The notes below the pieces were generated by a model. That model saw nothing but the letters and a program-made list of their open reading frames with translations, did no database searches and was not told where the DNA came from. Of a DNA stretch of 64,000 nt, positions 17,045 to 26,163 are shown piece after piece. Location of the stretch: NCBI RefSeq assembly GCF_000331105.1, contig NC_020054.1, positions 1,539,698-1,603,697 of the forward strand, written 5' to 3'. A program made the translations under genes and the position numbers. Position 1 is the stretch's first letter. Every line of letters starts with the position of its first letter. This DNA is from Fibrella aestuarina BUZ 2. Lineage in GTDB: Bacteria > Bacteroidota > Bacteroidia > Cytophagales > Spirosomataceae.

Positions 17045-18133
17045 ATGCAGCAGGTTAAACGGGTAGTGGTAGGAGGGCAGCGTGTTCTTCTTTTTTGGGT
17101 ACTGGCAATCCTGACGAGTCACTGTACAGAGCCGTCGGTAGAATCACAGGCGAGTGGATCGTGTCGTATCCGGCAGGAAGATGTCGTCGAAACCGTAAAT
17201 GGCGGTAGCAACCTCACGCCCACCGAAACGACGGACAGGAAAACGTATGACTACGACACCGATGGGCGGATCACCCACACGGTGTTGCAACGCGAGCAGC
17301 GCCAGCAGGGCAAAAGCATCAACACCTATGGCGTCGAGACTAGCTATACCTATGATGCGGCTGGTTTCCTGACGACGATGGGGCAAAAGACGCGCTGGCA
17401 AACCGCTATCGACGGTGGCTCGTATGAAGAACGGACCAGTTATAGCTACACCGATGGTCGCTTGGCGGAGTCGGTTCGTCGGTATCAGGGTGATGCCAAA
17501 GGCGTGGTCAGCCAACTGACAAGCACCTATACCTATGATGCCACCGGGCAGCTTACCCGGCTGACGGAGTTGACCACGTACCCCGTTTTGCCCGATTCGC
17601 TAAAAGGGGAGCTGTTGTACCAGAACGGGTCGCTGGCTACCATCACCTACCAGAATGGGCGGTTGGTCGATTATGTACGTAAGGAGGGAAGTACGGAAAC
17701 GCGACCCTACACGTTTCAGAATGGATTGGTAAGCAGCGAAACGTTGGGCAATGTACGGTATGCATACGGCTACGACCAGCAAGACCGGGTGACTAAGACT
17801 GAGGTCTGGCAAGACGGGCAGCTGAAACGTGAAACGGCCTACACCTATGCCGACGCCAAATCGCCCACCGATACGTGGCCACCATTCAAGGGTTTCCCAA
17901 CGGTGCTCGCTTTGTCGGGTCGGCCGGGCGTCTGGGCGACTAACACCTATCGGTCGAAGCTGCCAGATGGTGCTTTTTACACGGCTGCTCAGCAGATGCA
18001 ATATACGCTGACGGGCGCGGGCTTTATCCGGTCGGCTACGGGCACAACAACCCACACCAACTATGATTCGCGCAACTCAGTGTATCAGGTGAAGACGGTG
18101 AGTACCTACGCTTACGACGGCCTTTGTGACTAA
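17045..18133 (+). CDS. Exported YD-repeat protein upstream of an ECF sigma factor
   Basis: The ATG at 17045 gives a 362-residue product with an N-terminal hydrophobic segment (VLLFWVLAILT) and a Cys at about residue 26 (TSHC), which could be a poor lipobox, as His before Cys is unusual. Repeats of the YD/RHS type follow (YDYDTDGRITH, YTYDAAGFLT, YSYTDGRLAE, YTYDATGQLTR, YGYDQQDRVTK, YTYADA). There is no RHS core or toxin tip. Its stop lies 8 bases inside the sigma factor gene, so the two are translationally linked. Confidence 0.8.
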   Translation: MQQVKRVVVGGQRVLLFWVLAILTSHCTEPSVESQASGSCRIRQEDVVETVNGGSNLTPTETTDRKTYDYDTDGRITHTVLQREQRQQGKSINTYGVETSYTYDAAGFLTTMGQKTRWQTAIDGGSYEERTSYSYTDGRLAESVRRYQGDAKGVVSQLTSTYTYDATGQLTRLTELTTYPVLPDSLKGELLYQNGSLATITYQNGRLVDYVRKEGSTETRPYTFQNGLVSSETLGNVRYAYGYDQQDRVTKTEVWQDGQLKRETAYTYADAKSPTDTWPPFKGFPTVLALSGRPGVWATNTYRSKLPDGAFYTAAQQMQYTLTGAGFIRSATGTTTHTNYDSRNSVYQVKTVSTYAYDGLCD

Positions 18134-18695
18134 CCCAACCACCGCCAGCCTGATTGACGGTTGCCGCCGTGGAAAGGAGGCAGCCATGAGTGCGTTTTAC
18201 GAACGCTTCTATGGCTATGCCTTGTCGGTTTGCCTGGCCTACGCTAACGACCGCGAAGATGCCCGTGAACTGTTGAACGACGGGTTCATGAAGGTATTCC
18301 GGCGGATTGGGGAGTTGAAAAACGAGGCGGCCTTAAAACCCTGGCTCCGAACGATTATGGTGAACACGGCTATTGATCAGTACCGAAAACGGAAACCGGC
18401 CACTCTATCGACCGATCAAGTTGACCAGACGCTGACCGAGCCATACCACAACGACGAGGCCATTCTGGCCCAGCTGTCGGCCGAGCATATTCTGGCGGTG
18501 TTGCATACGCTGCCTCCGGCTTGCCGCATGGTATTTAGCCTCTATGTGCTGGAAGGATACCCTCACCGCGACATCGCCGAGCAGTTGCACGTTACGGAAA
18601 GCACGTCGCGCGCCTACCTCTCTGAAGCCAATCGGCGGCTGCGCCGGGCGCTGGCTTCACAAACGGACCAAACTTATGAGCGAGATCGACAATAA
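18126..18695 (+). CDS. ECF-type RNA polymerase sigma factor
   Basis: The 189-residue product has region 2 (AYANDREDARELLNDGFMKVFRRI, PWLRTIMVNTAIDQYRK) and region 4 (LPPACRMVFSLYVLEGYPHRDIAEQL, STSRAYLSEANRRLRRAL). It starts with GTG at 18126 inside the end of the preceding gene and ends 20 bases inside the next. It belongs to an overlapping three-gene operon. There is no FecR-type anti-sigma gene; the membrane-anchored vWA protein takes that position. Confidence 0.93.
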   Translation: MTNPTTASLIDGCRRGKEAAMSAFYERFYGYALSVCLAYANDREDARELLNDGFMKVFRRIGELKNEAALKPWLRTIMVNTAIDQYRKRKPATLSTDQVDQTLTEPYHNDEAILAQLSAEHILAVLHTLPPACRMVFSLYVLEGYPHRDIAEQLHVTESTSRAYLSEANRRLRRALASQTDQTYERDRQ

Positions 18696-19875
18696 ACCGC
18701 TACACGACTGGGTTCGGCAGACGCTACACCAATATGAACCACCCTACGATCCGCAAGACTGGCAAGCTCTGCGCCGTCAACTACGTGAGCGGCGGCGGTG
18801 GCGGCTGACCGGTTTGGTTGCGCTCTTCTTGTTGTGCGCTGTCGGTGGGTACGTAGTGTTGCTGAACGTACCCAGCCATCGCAACGTAACGTACCCGGTA
18901 AAAAAGGCTAGCGCCAGAGCCGATCGCAAAAAAAAGGTGGAGGTATTCCACCCGCAGGCTACTCAGGCAGAAGCGGCTACAGTCATCAAAACGCCAACGT
19001 ACCCAAGGCAACGTACCCAGCCCAATGCTGACCTGCCTGTGGCTGATCGTCGGCCTGTATCGTTGCGTTTGTTGGCGCCAGTTCAACTCGTTGGGCAACG
19101 TACCCAGCCGTTGCCCGAGATCCGGTATCAACCACCTTCAGTGAAGGAAATTGCGCTGTTACAACATGTATTGACCCCAACAGCCGGTCCCGATTCAACG
19201 GTGTTGGAAGTCCTTAGCCGAAACCTACGCTATTGGAATAAGGCAGTTATCGTCTGTGATCTGACAACCAGCATGGACCCCTACGCCGCTCAGCTATATG
19301 CCTGGTTTCGGCGGAATACCCGCAACCCAAACGTGTTGGGGACGGTCTTTTTCACCGACTGCGACAGTCTCGGACAGGAAACCCGCCCCGGTGGTCTGCC
19401 GGGTGCCTTTTTCGTTACGCGTGAACAGGAACTGAACGCGGCCCTGCCCACCATGTTGGCGGCCGCCCGCAATACCGCCCATAACGATCTTGACCCTGAG
19501 AATGTGGTTGAGGCGTTGCAGTATGCCCAACGCACCTTCCCGCAGGCAAACCACCTGGTACTGCTCACCGACAACGGCAGCCGCGTAAAGGATATGGATC
19601 GGTTACCGGGCCTCATCAAACCGGTACATGTAGTTGCCTGTGGCGGGGCGGCTACCGAAACCGACGCTTTCCAGCCTGATCAGTACCAGATTGCCCTCCG
19701 TACGGGCGGCAGTATCCACACACTTGACGATGACCTTATGCAGCCAGACCCGGCCACTAACCACACGTTCGTGCGCTTGGGCAACAACTATTATCGCTAC
19801 GTAGCCCACAAAGGACGGTTTATCAAAACCAGACGTAAGCACCGCCCGTTGCGCTTTTTAGGCATAAACTGGTAA
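18676..19875 (+). CDS. Membrane-anchored vWA-like protein, possible anti-sigma partner
   Basis: The 399-residue product starts within the sigma gene. Residues 1-48 are cytosolic with an aromatic, charged stretch (HDWVRQTLHQYEPPYDPQDW); one membrane segment follows (LTGLVALFLLCAVGGYVVLL, about 50-69). The rest is outside: a Thr/Arg/Gln-rich linker encoded by several AACGTACCC words, then a von Willebrand A-like domain from about 190 (KAVIVCDLTTSMDPY) with a MIDAS-like D-x-T-x-S, and a late HLVLLTDNGS. Position and topology match Bacteroidota anti-sigma factors, but no known anti-sigma domain was recognised. Function is an inference. Confidence 0.72.
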   Translation: MSEIDNKPLHDWVRQTLHQYEPPYDPQDWQALRRQLRERRRWRLTGLVALFLLCAVGGYVVLLNVPSHRNVTYPVKKASARADRKKKVEVFHPQATQAEAATVIKTPTYPRQRTQPNADLPVADRRPVSLRLLAPVQLVGQRTQPLPEIRYQPPSVKEIALLQHVLTPTAGPDSTVLEVLSRNLRYWNKAVIVCDLTTSMDPYAAQLYAWFRRNTRNPNVLGTVFFTDCDSLGQETRPGGLPGAFFVTREQELNAALPTMLAAARNTAHNDLDPENVVEALQYAQRTFPQANHLVLLTDNGSRVKDMDRLPGLIKPVHVVACGGAATETDAFQPDQYQIALRTGGSIHTLDDDLMQPDPATNHTFVRLGNNYYRYVAHKGRFIKTRRKHRPLRFLGINW

Positions 19876-19877
19876 CC

Positions 19878-19908
19878 AAAACGCCCGGCCAATCTGGCCG
19901 GGCGTTTT
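19878..19908. terminator. Bidirectional terminator hairpin
   Basis: AAAACGCCCGGCC and GGCCGGGCGTTTT form a perfect 13-bp stem around AATCT. A and T tracts lie at both ends, so it can end both the vWA operon and the convergent transporter gene. Confidence 0.92.
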
Positions 19909-19929
19909 GCTGGGTACGTTTCTGGTCGA

Positions 19930-21471
19930 TCAGTGACCGCCGCCACCGCCAACGGCACCCGCGCTAGCCACGGTGCTGCTGTTTTCCTTTACCAGAAAAC
20001 ATGAAGCCGCTGCCAGTACCAGACAGATGCCGCAGAGAATCAGCGCGTTGCGAGGGTCGTTGCCGAGCAGGGTTTTGTAATAAAGCGGAACAGTGAGCAT
20101 GCCAATGAATTGCGGCACGCAGATGAAACCGTTGAAAATACCCATGTACACGCCCATTTTGGCGGGCGGTACGGCTCCGGCCAGAATCAGATACGGCATC
20201 GACATAATAGACCCCCAGGCTAGTCCCATGATCGACATCGCCACCAGGTAGATCATTCTGTCGTTGGACGTGAGCGTCAGGAAGAAGCCGACGGCGCCAA
20301 TGCACAGGAAGAGGGCGTGGGTCGCGCGGGCACTGCCGATCGCTTTGGCAATACGCGGAATGAAGATGGAAATAACGGCGCAGGAGATACTGAACATGGC
20401 GAAGCACAGGCCACCCCATTTGGTCCCTTCCTCAAAACCGGCCGGGTTAGACGTCGTGTCGGGGGCGTTGAAGGCGTATTTGGCTACCGATAGCGAGAGG
20501 TATTGCCACATAAGCGGCAAGCCATACCAGGTAAAAAATTTCACCCACCAAAGCTGCCGCATCGCCGTTGGCATCGACGACAGAGAGGCCAGAATTTCTT
20601 TGAATACCGGCAGCATCAAGACCAGGTAGCCCCCAGCCAGCACGCCCATGCCCCACTTGAGGCCGTTGATCCACCCACCCGAACCAGCCGCGAAACAAAA
20701 CGCCAGCACTGCCGCGCCAATGGCCATAGCCAGGTGCCAGAACGAGATCGACTTCTTTTCTTCCTCGGTAAAGACATGGGCGTTTTTATAGCTTTCATCA
20801 TGCGGCGGATACTCTTTCGTGGTGCGCATGGTCCAGAGCACCGAGAGCACAATGGCCGCTCCACCAATGTAGAATGGATACCGGACCGAGTTGGGAATGC
20901 CATTGGCCAGCTGCCCTTCCGACATCACCATCGAAATGCCCAGCATGGGCAGAATGTAGGGCATCAGGTTAGCCAGCGTCTGCCCGAACCCCACCATGAA
21001 TGATTGCACCGCGAAGCCCGTGGGCCGTTGCTCCTTATTGAGCATATCGCCCACAAAGGCCCGAAAGGGCTCCATCGCCGAGTTGAGGCCCGCGTCGAGC
21101 ATCCACATCAGCCCCGCCGCCATCCAGACAACCGAGGAGTTGGGCATCAGAATCATGGCGATGCTGCCCAGCAGGGCTCCCACCAAGATAAAGGGCTTGC
21201 GGCGCCCCCACGTTGGTGACCAGCTCCGGTCAGATACCGCGCCAATGATGGGTTGCAGCAGCAAACCGGTGAGGGGTCCCGCCAGCCAAAGCCCCGGAAT
21301 GGACGCTTCGTCGGCGCCCAGATACCGATAAATTGGGCTCATGTTGGCTTGTTGCAAGCCAAATCCGTATTGGATGCCCAGGAAGCCGAAGCTCATGTTC
21401 CAGATCTGCCAGAACGTGAGACTGGGCTTATCGGGAGCTACGGTTGGTGAAGGGACTTGTTCCGTTTGCAT
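19930..21471 (-). CDS. MFS sugar transporter (SLC45/GPH-like)
   Basis: The ATG at 21471 gives 513 residues with twelve likely membrane segments. The segment-2/3 loop reads SDRSWSPTWGRRKPFI, the D-R-x-x-x-x-x-G-R-R-P motif shared by SLC45 and sucrose-type transporters. FRAFVGDMLNKEQRPTGFAVQSF is also typical of this family. The likely role is proton-coupled glucoside or disaccharide uptake across the inner membrane. A Gly/His tail (GGGGGH) ends the protein. Confidence 0.88.
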   Translation of the reverse strand: MQTEQVPSPTVAPDKPSLTFWQIWNMSFGFLGIQYGFGLQQANMSPIYRYLGADEASIPGLWLAGPLTGLLLQPIIGAVSDRSWSPTWGRRKPFILVGALLGSIAMILMPNSSVVWMAAGLMWMLDAGLNSAMEPFRAFVGDMLNKEQRPTGFAVQSFMVGFGQTLANLMPYILPMLGISMVMSEGQLANGIPNSVRYPFYIGGAAIVLSVLWTMRTTKEYPPHDESYKNAHVFTEEEKKSISFWHLAMAIGAAVLAFCFAAGSGGWINGLKWGMGVLAGGYLVLMLPVFKEILASLSSMPTAMRQLWWVKFFTWYGLPLMWQYLSLSVAKYAFNAPDTTSNPAGFEEGTKWGGLCFAMFSISCAVISIFIPRIAKAIGSARATHALFLCIGAVGFFLTLTSNDRMIYLVAMSIMGLAWGSIMSMPYLILAGAVPPAKMGVYMGIFNGFICVPQFIGMLTVPLYYKTLLGNDPRNALILCGICLVLAAASCFLVKENSSTVASAGAVGGGGGH

Positions 21472-21691
21472 AGGTTGTTTAAAAAACGTTAAATACCGGA
21501 CACTATACGTTAACCCTAGATTGGGCGTTTGACTCAGAAAAAGGCTCACACTTACCGGGTTACCTGAATTAGCGAGACCTTTGTCTTTTGGCCTGTTTGA
21601 ATTGCCCAGCGTCCAATTACAATTATACGCAGCCATTGCATCTTTTAGTGAAGGAGTTGGGTTATTTTCTTACTTTCAACGTTTCATATCT

Positions 21692-23137
21692 ATGCGTCTA
21701 CAGTCTACTCGTGTGTTGATGGGCTTCTTGTTGACGGCGTCGTTGCTAACCAGCGCAGCGGGGCAGCCGCGACGGTATGAGCCTGATTCAGCCGTAGTGG
21801 TTCGCTCGGTAACGTTGAAAGGTAACTTCCGCACCCGCGACCGCATCGTGTTGCGCGAAATGGCCCTGCATGTGGGCGATACAATCCGACGGGGCGAATT
21901 GACCCAGAAAACCGCCTGGGATCAGCGGAAAATTTCCAACACCAACCTGTTCGTTACCGTCGACATGGCGGCGGTCGAAGACTCGTCGCAGTCGACGGCG
22001 TTTCGCCCCATTGACATTACGGTTTCGATGAAAGAGCGGTGGTACATCTTCGTGGTGCCGATCTTTGAACTGGCCGACCGAAATTTCAACGAGTGGTGGT
22101 ATGAACGGGGCCGCGACCTGAGCCGGACCAACTACGGCCTGCGCGTCGACTGGAAAAACTTTACAGGCCGCAACGACCGGTTCTCGGCGCTGGCACAATC
22201 CGGCTTTACACCCAAATACATTGTTTCCTACGACCGCCCGTACATAGACAAAGCGCAGCGCTTCGGGGCCAATGCCGATTTCTATTACGCCTCAAACCGC
22301 GAAATCGCCTATCGCCCGCTTTTCGACAAGTGGGAGTACATCAGCCCGGCGGGGCTGTCTAGGTTACGTACCCGGCTCACAACCAGCCTGTCGGTTACCC
22401 GGCGCGACGGCTTTTACCATTTTCACGAACTCGAAGCCCGTTACACGCAAAACAACATCGCCGACACCGTAGCTCAACTCAATCCAGATTACTTTCTGGA
22501 CGGACGTACCCGGCAACGGTTTATCTCGCTGACCTACAGCTACCGCTATGACCGGCGCGATAACGTGGCCTATGCCCTGCAAGGCAATCTGCTCACCGCC
22601 TCGCTGGTGCGCCATGGTTGGCTCGCCGACGCCGACCTGCGCCAAACCGAAGCGGCCATCAGTTACAGCCGTTATTACCCACTCGGCAAACGATTTTTTG
22701 CGGCCCACACGCTGCGGCTACGAAACACCTGGGCGCCCAATGAGCGGATTCCCTATTTCGGCGTTCGTGGGCTGGGTGGTGGCGATGACGTGCTGCGGGG
22801 CTATGAACTCTACATTGTCGAAGGGCAGCGGCACATTCTGTTTCGCAACAACATTCGCTACCGGCTGTTCGATGTAAAAAAACAGTTGAAATGGATTCCG
22901 CTGCGCCAGTTCAACACCGTACCCATCGCCGCGTACCTGTCGCTAATTGGTGATACTGGGTACGTCGACAGCAACATCGCCGAGCGCTACCAGAGCCGGC
23001 TGGCCAACCGGTGGCTGTACGGCACCGGCCTGAGCCTCGACGTAGTTACCTACTACAACCTGGTGTTCCGGTTTAGCGCTACCTACAACTCACAAGGCCA
23101 AACGGGCTTTTTCCTGAACCTGCAGCGTGAGCTGTAG
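21692..23137 (+). CDS. Omp85/BamA-family outer-membrane protein
   Basis: The ATG at 21692 gives 481 residues with a signal peptide ending at TSAAGQ (about residue 25). A POTRA-like segment follows (VVVRSVTLKGNFRTRDRIVLREM ... NTNLFVTVDMAAVE), then a surface-antigen-type beta barrel with the characteristic GLGGGDDVLRGYE (loop 6-type, V/IRGF equivalent LRGYE). It has one POTRA domain, far shorter than BamA, so it resembles the small TamA/ShlB-like or metalloprotease-linked Omp85 proteins of Bacteroidota. Substrate unknown. Confidence 0.83.
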   Translation: MRLQSTRVLMGFLLTASLLTSAAGQPRRYEPDSAVVVRSVTLKGNFRTRDRIVLREMALHVGDTIRRGELTQKTAWDQRKISNTNLFVTVDMAAVEDSSQSTAFRPIDITVSMKERWYIFVVPIFELADRNFNEWWYERGRDLSRTNYGLRVDWKNFTGRNDRFSALAQSGFTPKYIVSYDRPYIDKAQRFGANADFYYASNREIAYRPLFDKWEYISPAGLSRLRTRLTTSLSVTRRDGFYHFHELEARYTQNNIADTVAQLNPDYFLDGRTRQRFISLTYSYRYDRRDNVAYALQGNLLTASLVRHGWLADADLRQTEAAISYSRYYPLGKRFFAAHTLRLRNTWAPNERIPYFGVRGLGGGDDVLRGYELYIVEGQRHILFRNNIRYRLFDVKKQLKWIPLRQFNTVPIAAYLSLIGDTGYVDSNIAERYQSRLANRWLYGTGLSLDVVTYYNLVFRFSATYNSQGQTGFFLNLQREL

Positions 23138-23215
23138 TCGCTCGTGAGTAGCCAACGCCAACCAAGCCATTTTATTCGTGCAGGCTTGTCCCTTGCCAGC
23201 CTGCTCCGCCTGACT

Positions 23216-24775
23216 ATGACAACCTACCTTCGTACTGCCGGCTTTGTCCTGTTGGCCCTGATGGGGTTCACCGCGTTTGCGCCCATCGGCGAAACGGCAC
23301 GAATCACCGATACTAAAGACGGTCTCCTGTCGGGTACGGCCAGTGCCGACGGGAAAATTTCGATCTTCAAAGGTATTCCGTTTGCGGCACCGCCCGTTGG
23401 CAACCTGCGTTGGAAAGCGCCGCAGCCCGTGGTGAAGTGGTCAGGTGTACGGAAGTGCGAGCAGTTTGCCGCCAGCCCGATGCAGGGGACGCCCAATCCT
23501 TTTGGCCCCTGGAGCGCTGAATACCTCATACCCAAAGAGCCGATCAGCGAAGACTGCCTGTACCTGAACGTCTGGACGGAAGCAAATTCGCCAACGAAAA
23601 AACGGCCGGTGCTCGTCTGGATTTATGGGGGTGGTTTCAACAGTGGGGGTAGCGGCGTGCCCATCTATGACGGCGAGGCCATGGCCCGTAAAGGCATCGT
23701 GTTTGTCAGCATCAACTACCGCGTGGGGGCGTTTGGCTTTATGGCCCACCCTGAGCTTACGAAAGAATCGGGCAACAAAGGATCGGGCAACTACGGCCTG
23801 CTCGATCAGATCGCGGCCCTCCGCTGGGTGAACTATAACATCGCGGGTTTTGGTGGCGATCCGGCCAACGTCACGATTGCCGGGCAGTCGGCCGGGTCGA
23901 TGAGCGTCAACTGCCTGGTGGCATCGCCGTTGGCCAAAGGGTTATTTAACAAAGCCATCGGGCAGAGTGGGGCCAATTTCAGCCGCCCCCGGACCACCTT
24001 ACCGCAGGCCGAAGAAACCGGGCTGTCGATTATGCGGGCACTGGGAGCGTCGTCGCTGGCCGAACTCCGTGCCAAGCCAGCGGCCGAGATCCTGCAAAAA
24101 GCACAGGGAACCCGTGGCCCCGTGATCGACGGCTACGTGCTGCCCAAACCCGTCGCCACGATTTTTGCCGAAGGCAAACAGAACCCGGTCACCCTGCTGA
24201 CGGGCTGGAACGAAGACGAAGGGATGCAGTTTGGCACGCCCAAAACTGCAGTTGAATTCCAAAAACAGGTCGAACAGCAGTACAACGCCGACGCCGCAAC
24301 GTACCTGAAACAGTATCCCGCCACAAGCGATGAGGAAGCTGCCCGGTCGCAGATCGACGCTTCACGCGATCAGAGCTTTGGCGTGCAGAACTATGCCTGG
24401 GCAACCGTTCAGAGCAAGCAGGGCAAGCCGGTCTACGTGTACCGGTTTACCCGCAAGCTGCCCGCCACGGGCTCGTACGCGACCTACGGCGCTTTCCACA
24501 CGGGCGAAGTGGCCTATGCCTATGATAATCTTCGCTTCATCGACCGGCAGCTACGCCCCCTCACCGCAACCGACGATGAGTTGGCCCGCCAGATGTCGGC
24601 CTATTGGGCTAACTTCGTTAAAACGGGTAACCCAAACGGGATCGGGCTACCGACATGGCCAGCTTATACCAATAGCAAAAAGCAGATGATGGTGCTGGGC
24701 GACGAGGTACAGGCCAAACCCCTGCCCGATGCCGCCCGGCTCGACTTTCTGCTGGGCCTCATGAGTCGGCCTTAA
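23216..24775 (+). CDS. Type-B carboxylesterase
   Basis: The ATG at 23216 gives 519 residues with a signal peptide (about 1-27). The active-site Ser lies in AGQSAGSMS, the oxyanion loop is YGGGFNSGGSG, the acidic residue is in GWNEDEG and the His in GAFHTGEV. EDCLYLNVWT is the second family signature. It should be a secreted or periplasmic esterase of unknown substrate. It lies 78 bases downstream of the Omp85 gene. Confidence 0.93.
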   Translation: MTTYLRTAGFVLLALMGFTAFAPIGETARITDTKDGLLSGTASADGKISIFKGIPFAAPPVGNLRWKAPQPVVKWSGVRKCEQFAASPMQGTPNPFGPWSAEYLIPKEPISEDCLYLNVWTEANSPTKKRPVLVWIYGGGFNSGGSGVPIYDGEAMARKGIVFVSINYRVGAFGFMAHPELTKESGNKGSGNYGLLDQIAALRWVNYNIAGFGGDPANVTIAGQSAGSMSVNCLVASPLAKGLFNKAIGQSGANFSRPRTTLPQAEETGLSIMRALGASSLAELRAKPAAEILQKAQGTRGPVIDGYVLPKPVATIFAEGKQNPVTLLTGWNEDEGMQFGTPKTAVEFQKQVEQQYNADAATYLKQYPATSDEEAARSQIDASRDQSFGVQNYAWATVQSKQGKPVYVYRFTRKLPATGSYATYGAFHTGEVAYAYDNLRFIDRQLRPLTATDDELARQMSAYWANFVKTGNPNGIGLPTWPAYTNSKKQMMVLGDEVQAKPLPDAARLDFLLGLMSRP

Positions 24776-24799
24776 TGGCTGGGTACATTGCCGGGTTGC

Positions 24800-25255
24800 T
24801 CAGGCGTTGGTAATCAGCAGGCTGTTGCCGTCGTTGCTCAGCGTAGTTTTATACTGCGTAAGCGAGCGTGTTGCCGGTCTTTGTGTGACGGTTCCACTGG
24901 TGGTATACTGGGCTCCGTGTTCAGGGCAGTACAGATTGTCGGCGCTGGCAACGTACCTGACGGTAGAGCCCTCGTGCGTGCAAATTTTTGACACGGCGAT
25001 GTAGCTGCCATTCTTGATATGCGCTACCAGAATGTTACCGCTGTAGGCATAGTTTCCTACTGTTTTTAACCCCGAAAAAGCCGACGAGCTTAGGTCCAGC
25101 GTGACACCATCGGCACTAAGTGGGGTGACGGTATCTTCGGCTTTTGAGCATGCCGAGAGTGAACCTACGCAGTAGAATGCCAGGAGAGCCGAGCCGCTAA
25201 GCCCAAGTTGCTTTAAAAACTGTAGCCGATTGATGGCGCCGCCGGTGTTGTCCAT
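24800..25255 (-). CDS. Small Rieske [2Fe-2S] lipoprotein
   Basis: The 151-residue product has a hydrophobic N-terminus with a possible lipobox (SLSAC, Cys36). The cluster ligands are C92-x-H94 and C110-x-x-H113 (CTHEGS ... YCPEHGAQY). It is one domain with no oxygenase partner nearby. Proteins of this size in Bacteroidota are electron carriers of unknown pathway. It is convergent with the esterase gene, 24 bases away. Confidence 0.9.
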   Translation of the reverse strand: MDNTGGAINRLQFLKQLGLSGSALLAFYCVGSLSACSKAEDTVTPLSADGVTLDLSSSAFSGLKTVGNYAYSGNILVAHIKNGSYIAVSKICTHEGSTVRYVASADNLYCPEHGAQYTTSGTVTQRPATRSLTQYKTTLSNDGNSLLITNA

Positions 25256-25518
25256 TGGTTTGGTTGGTTAAGAATAGGTACAATAGAACCATGCGCAAAC
25301 TCGGAGAAGCGATGAAAACAGGCAGGCAAAGCAGGGTAGCGCCTGTTGCGTAACCAACGCTACGCCTATTCGCCTCAATACACCATACGTCTGTTTTGCG
25401 GCGAACGTGGCAGATGTTGCGGTGAGAAGGAGGACGTATAAGTCGATATGTAGCTGCCTGACGGGCAAAGCCAGTGAAAGCCGTTGCGTCTTTGCGGCTA
25501 AACCTGCACTTTCGCGGC

Positions 25519-26061
25519 ATGAGAAAGCTATCCATTGTGTTGCTTGGCCTGTCGCTGCTGGCAACGGCCTGTGAGTCACGCAAAACCACCGACGCAACCC
25601 AAACCAGCGATACGGCCACAGCTACACCGGTCACCGACAACAGCGCCAGTAACGTTGCAACCCTGACACCGCGTTTGCAAGCACTTGGCCTGACTCCCGA
25701 CCATGCCTGGCAGAACGTCAATCTGGGCGACGACTTCTCGGCTCTGAAAGCCAACGCCAAAGCCGAGCCATTTGAGCAGGACGTAAAGCACGTTGGCTAC
25801 ACGACCGAGTTTGACAACCTCGAATCGGTAGATTACCAGTATTTTCAGGACAACGGGAAAATCAACAAGATTCAGGTTGATCTGTACCTGAACACGGCGC
25901 AAAGTGTGGCCGATTACAAAAAAGACCTGATCACGTACCTGACCGGCAAATACGGCTCTGCCGCCAGCATAGCGCAGGGCAGCAGCTGGCAGCAAGGCAA
26001 AGTCACGCTCCTCGACGTATCGAAAGGAAAAGACTTCGGCTTGCGACTGGTGATTAAATAA
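25519..26061 (+). CDS. Lipoprotein of unknown function
   Basis: The 180-residue product has a clear lipobox (LLATAC, Cys18) followed by a Thr/Ser-rich linker and a folded domain (from about residue 60) with alternating charged and aromatic residues, LESVDYQYFQDNGKINKIQVDLYL and GKYGSA. I do not recognise the family. It ends at a bidirectional hairpin. Confidence 0.75.
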   Translation: MRKLSIVLLGLSLLATACESRKTTDATQTSDTATATPVTDNSASNVATLTPRLQALGLTPDHAWQNVNLGDDFSALKANAKAEPFEQDVKHVGYTTEFDNLESVDYQYFQDNGKINKIQVDLYLNTAQSVADYKKDLITYLTGKYGSAASIAQGSSWQQGKVTLLDVSKGKDFGLRLVIK

Positions 26062-26076
26062 ACACGAAGACCAGCA

Positions 26077-26145
26077 AAAAGCCAGCGTTGCGGGCTCATC
26101 TGGATGTTTTTAAGACAACCTGATGAATCCGCAACGCTGGCTTTT
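26077..26145. terminator. Bidirectional hairpin between convergent genes
   Basis: AAAAGCCAGCGTTGCGG at 26077-26093 pairs perfectly with 26129-26145 around a 35-base loop. A-run and T-run ends allow it to act on the lipoprotein gene and on the convergent kinase gene. Confidence 0.85.
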
Positions 26146-26163
26146 GCCGGTTAGCGAGCCGTC

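Noticed and set aside
17045..18133. YD-repeat protein as an RHS toxin
   Set aside because: It is only 362 residues, lacks the RHS core and a variable toxic tip, and is coupled to a sigma factor gene instead.
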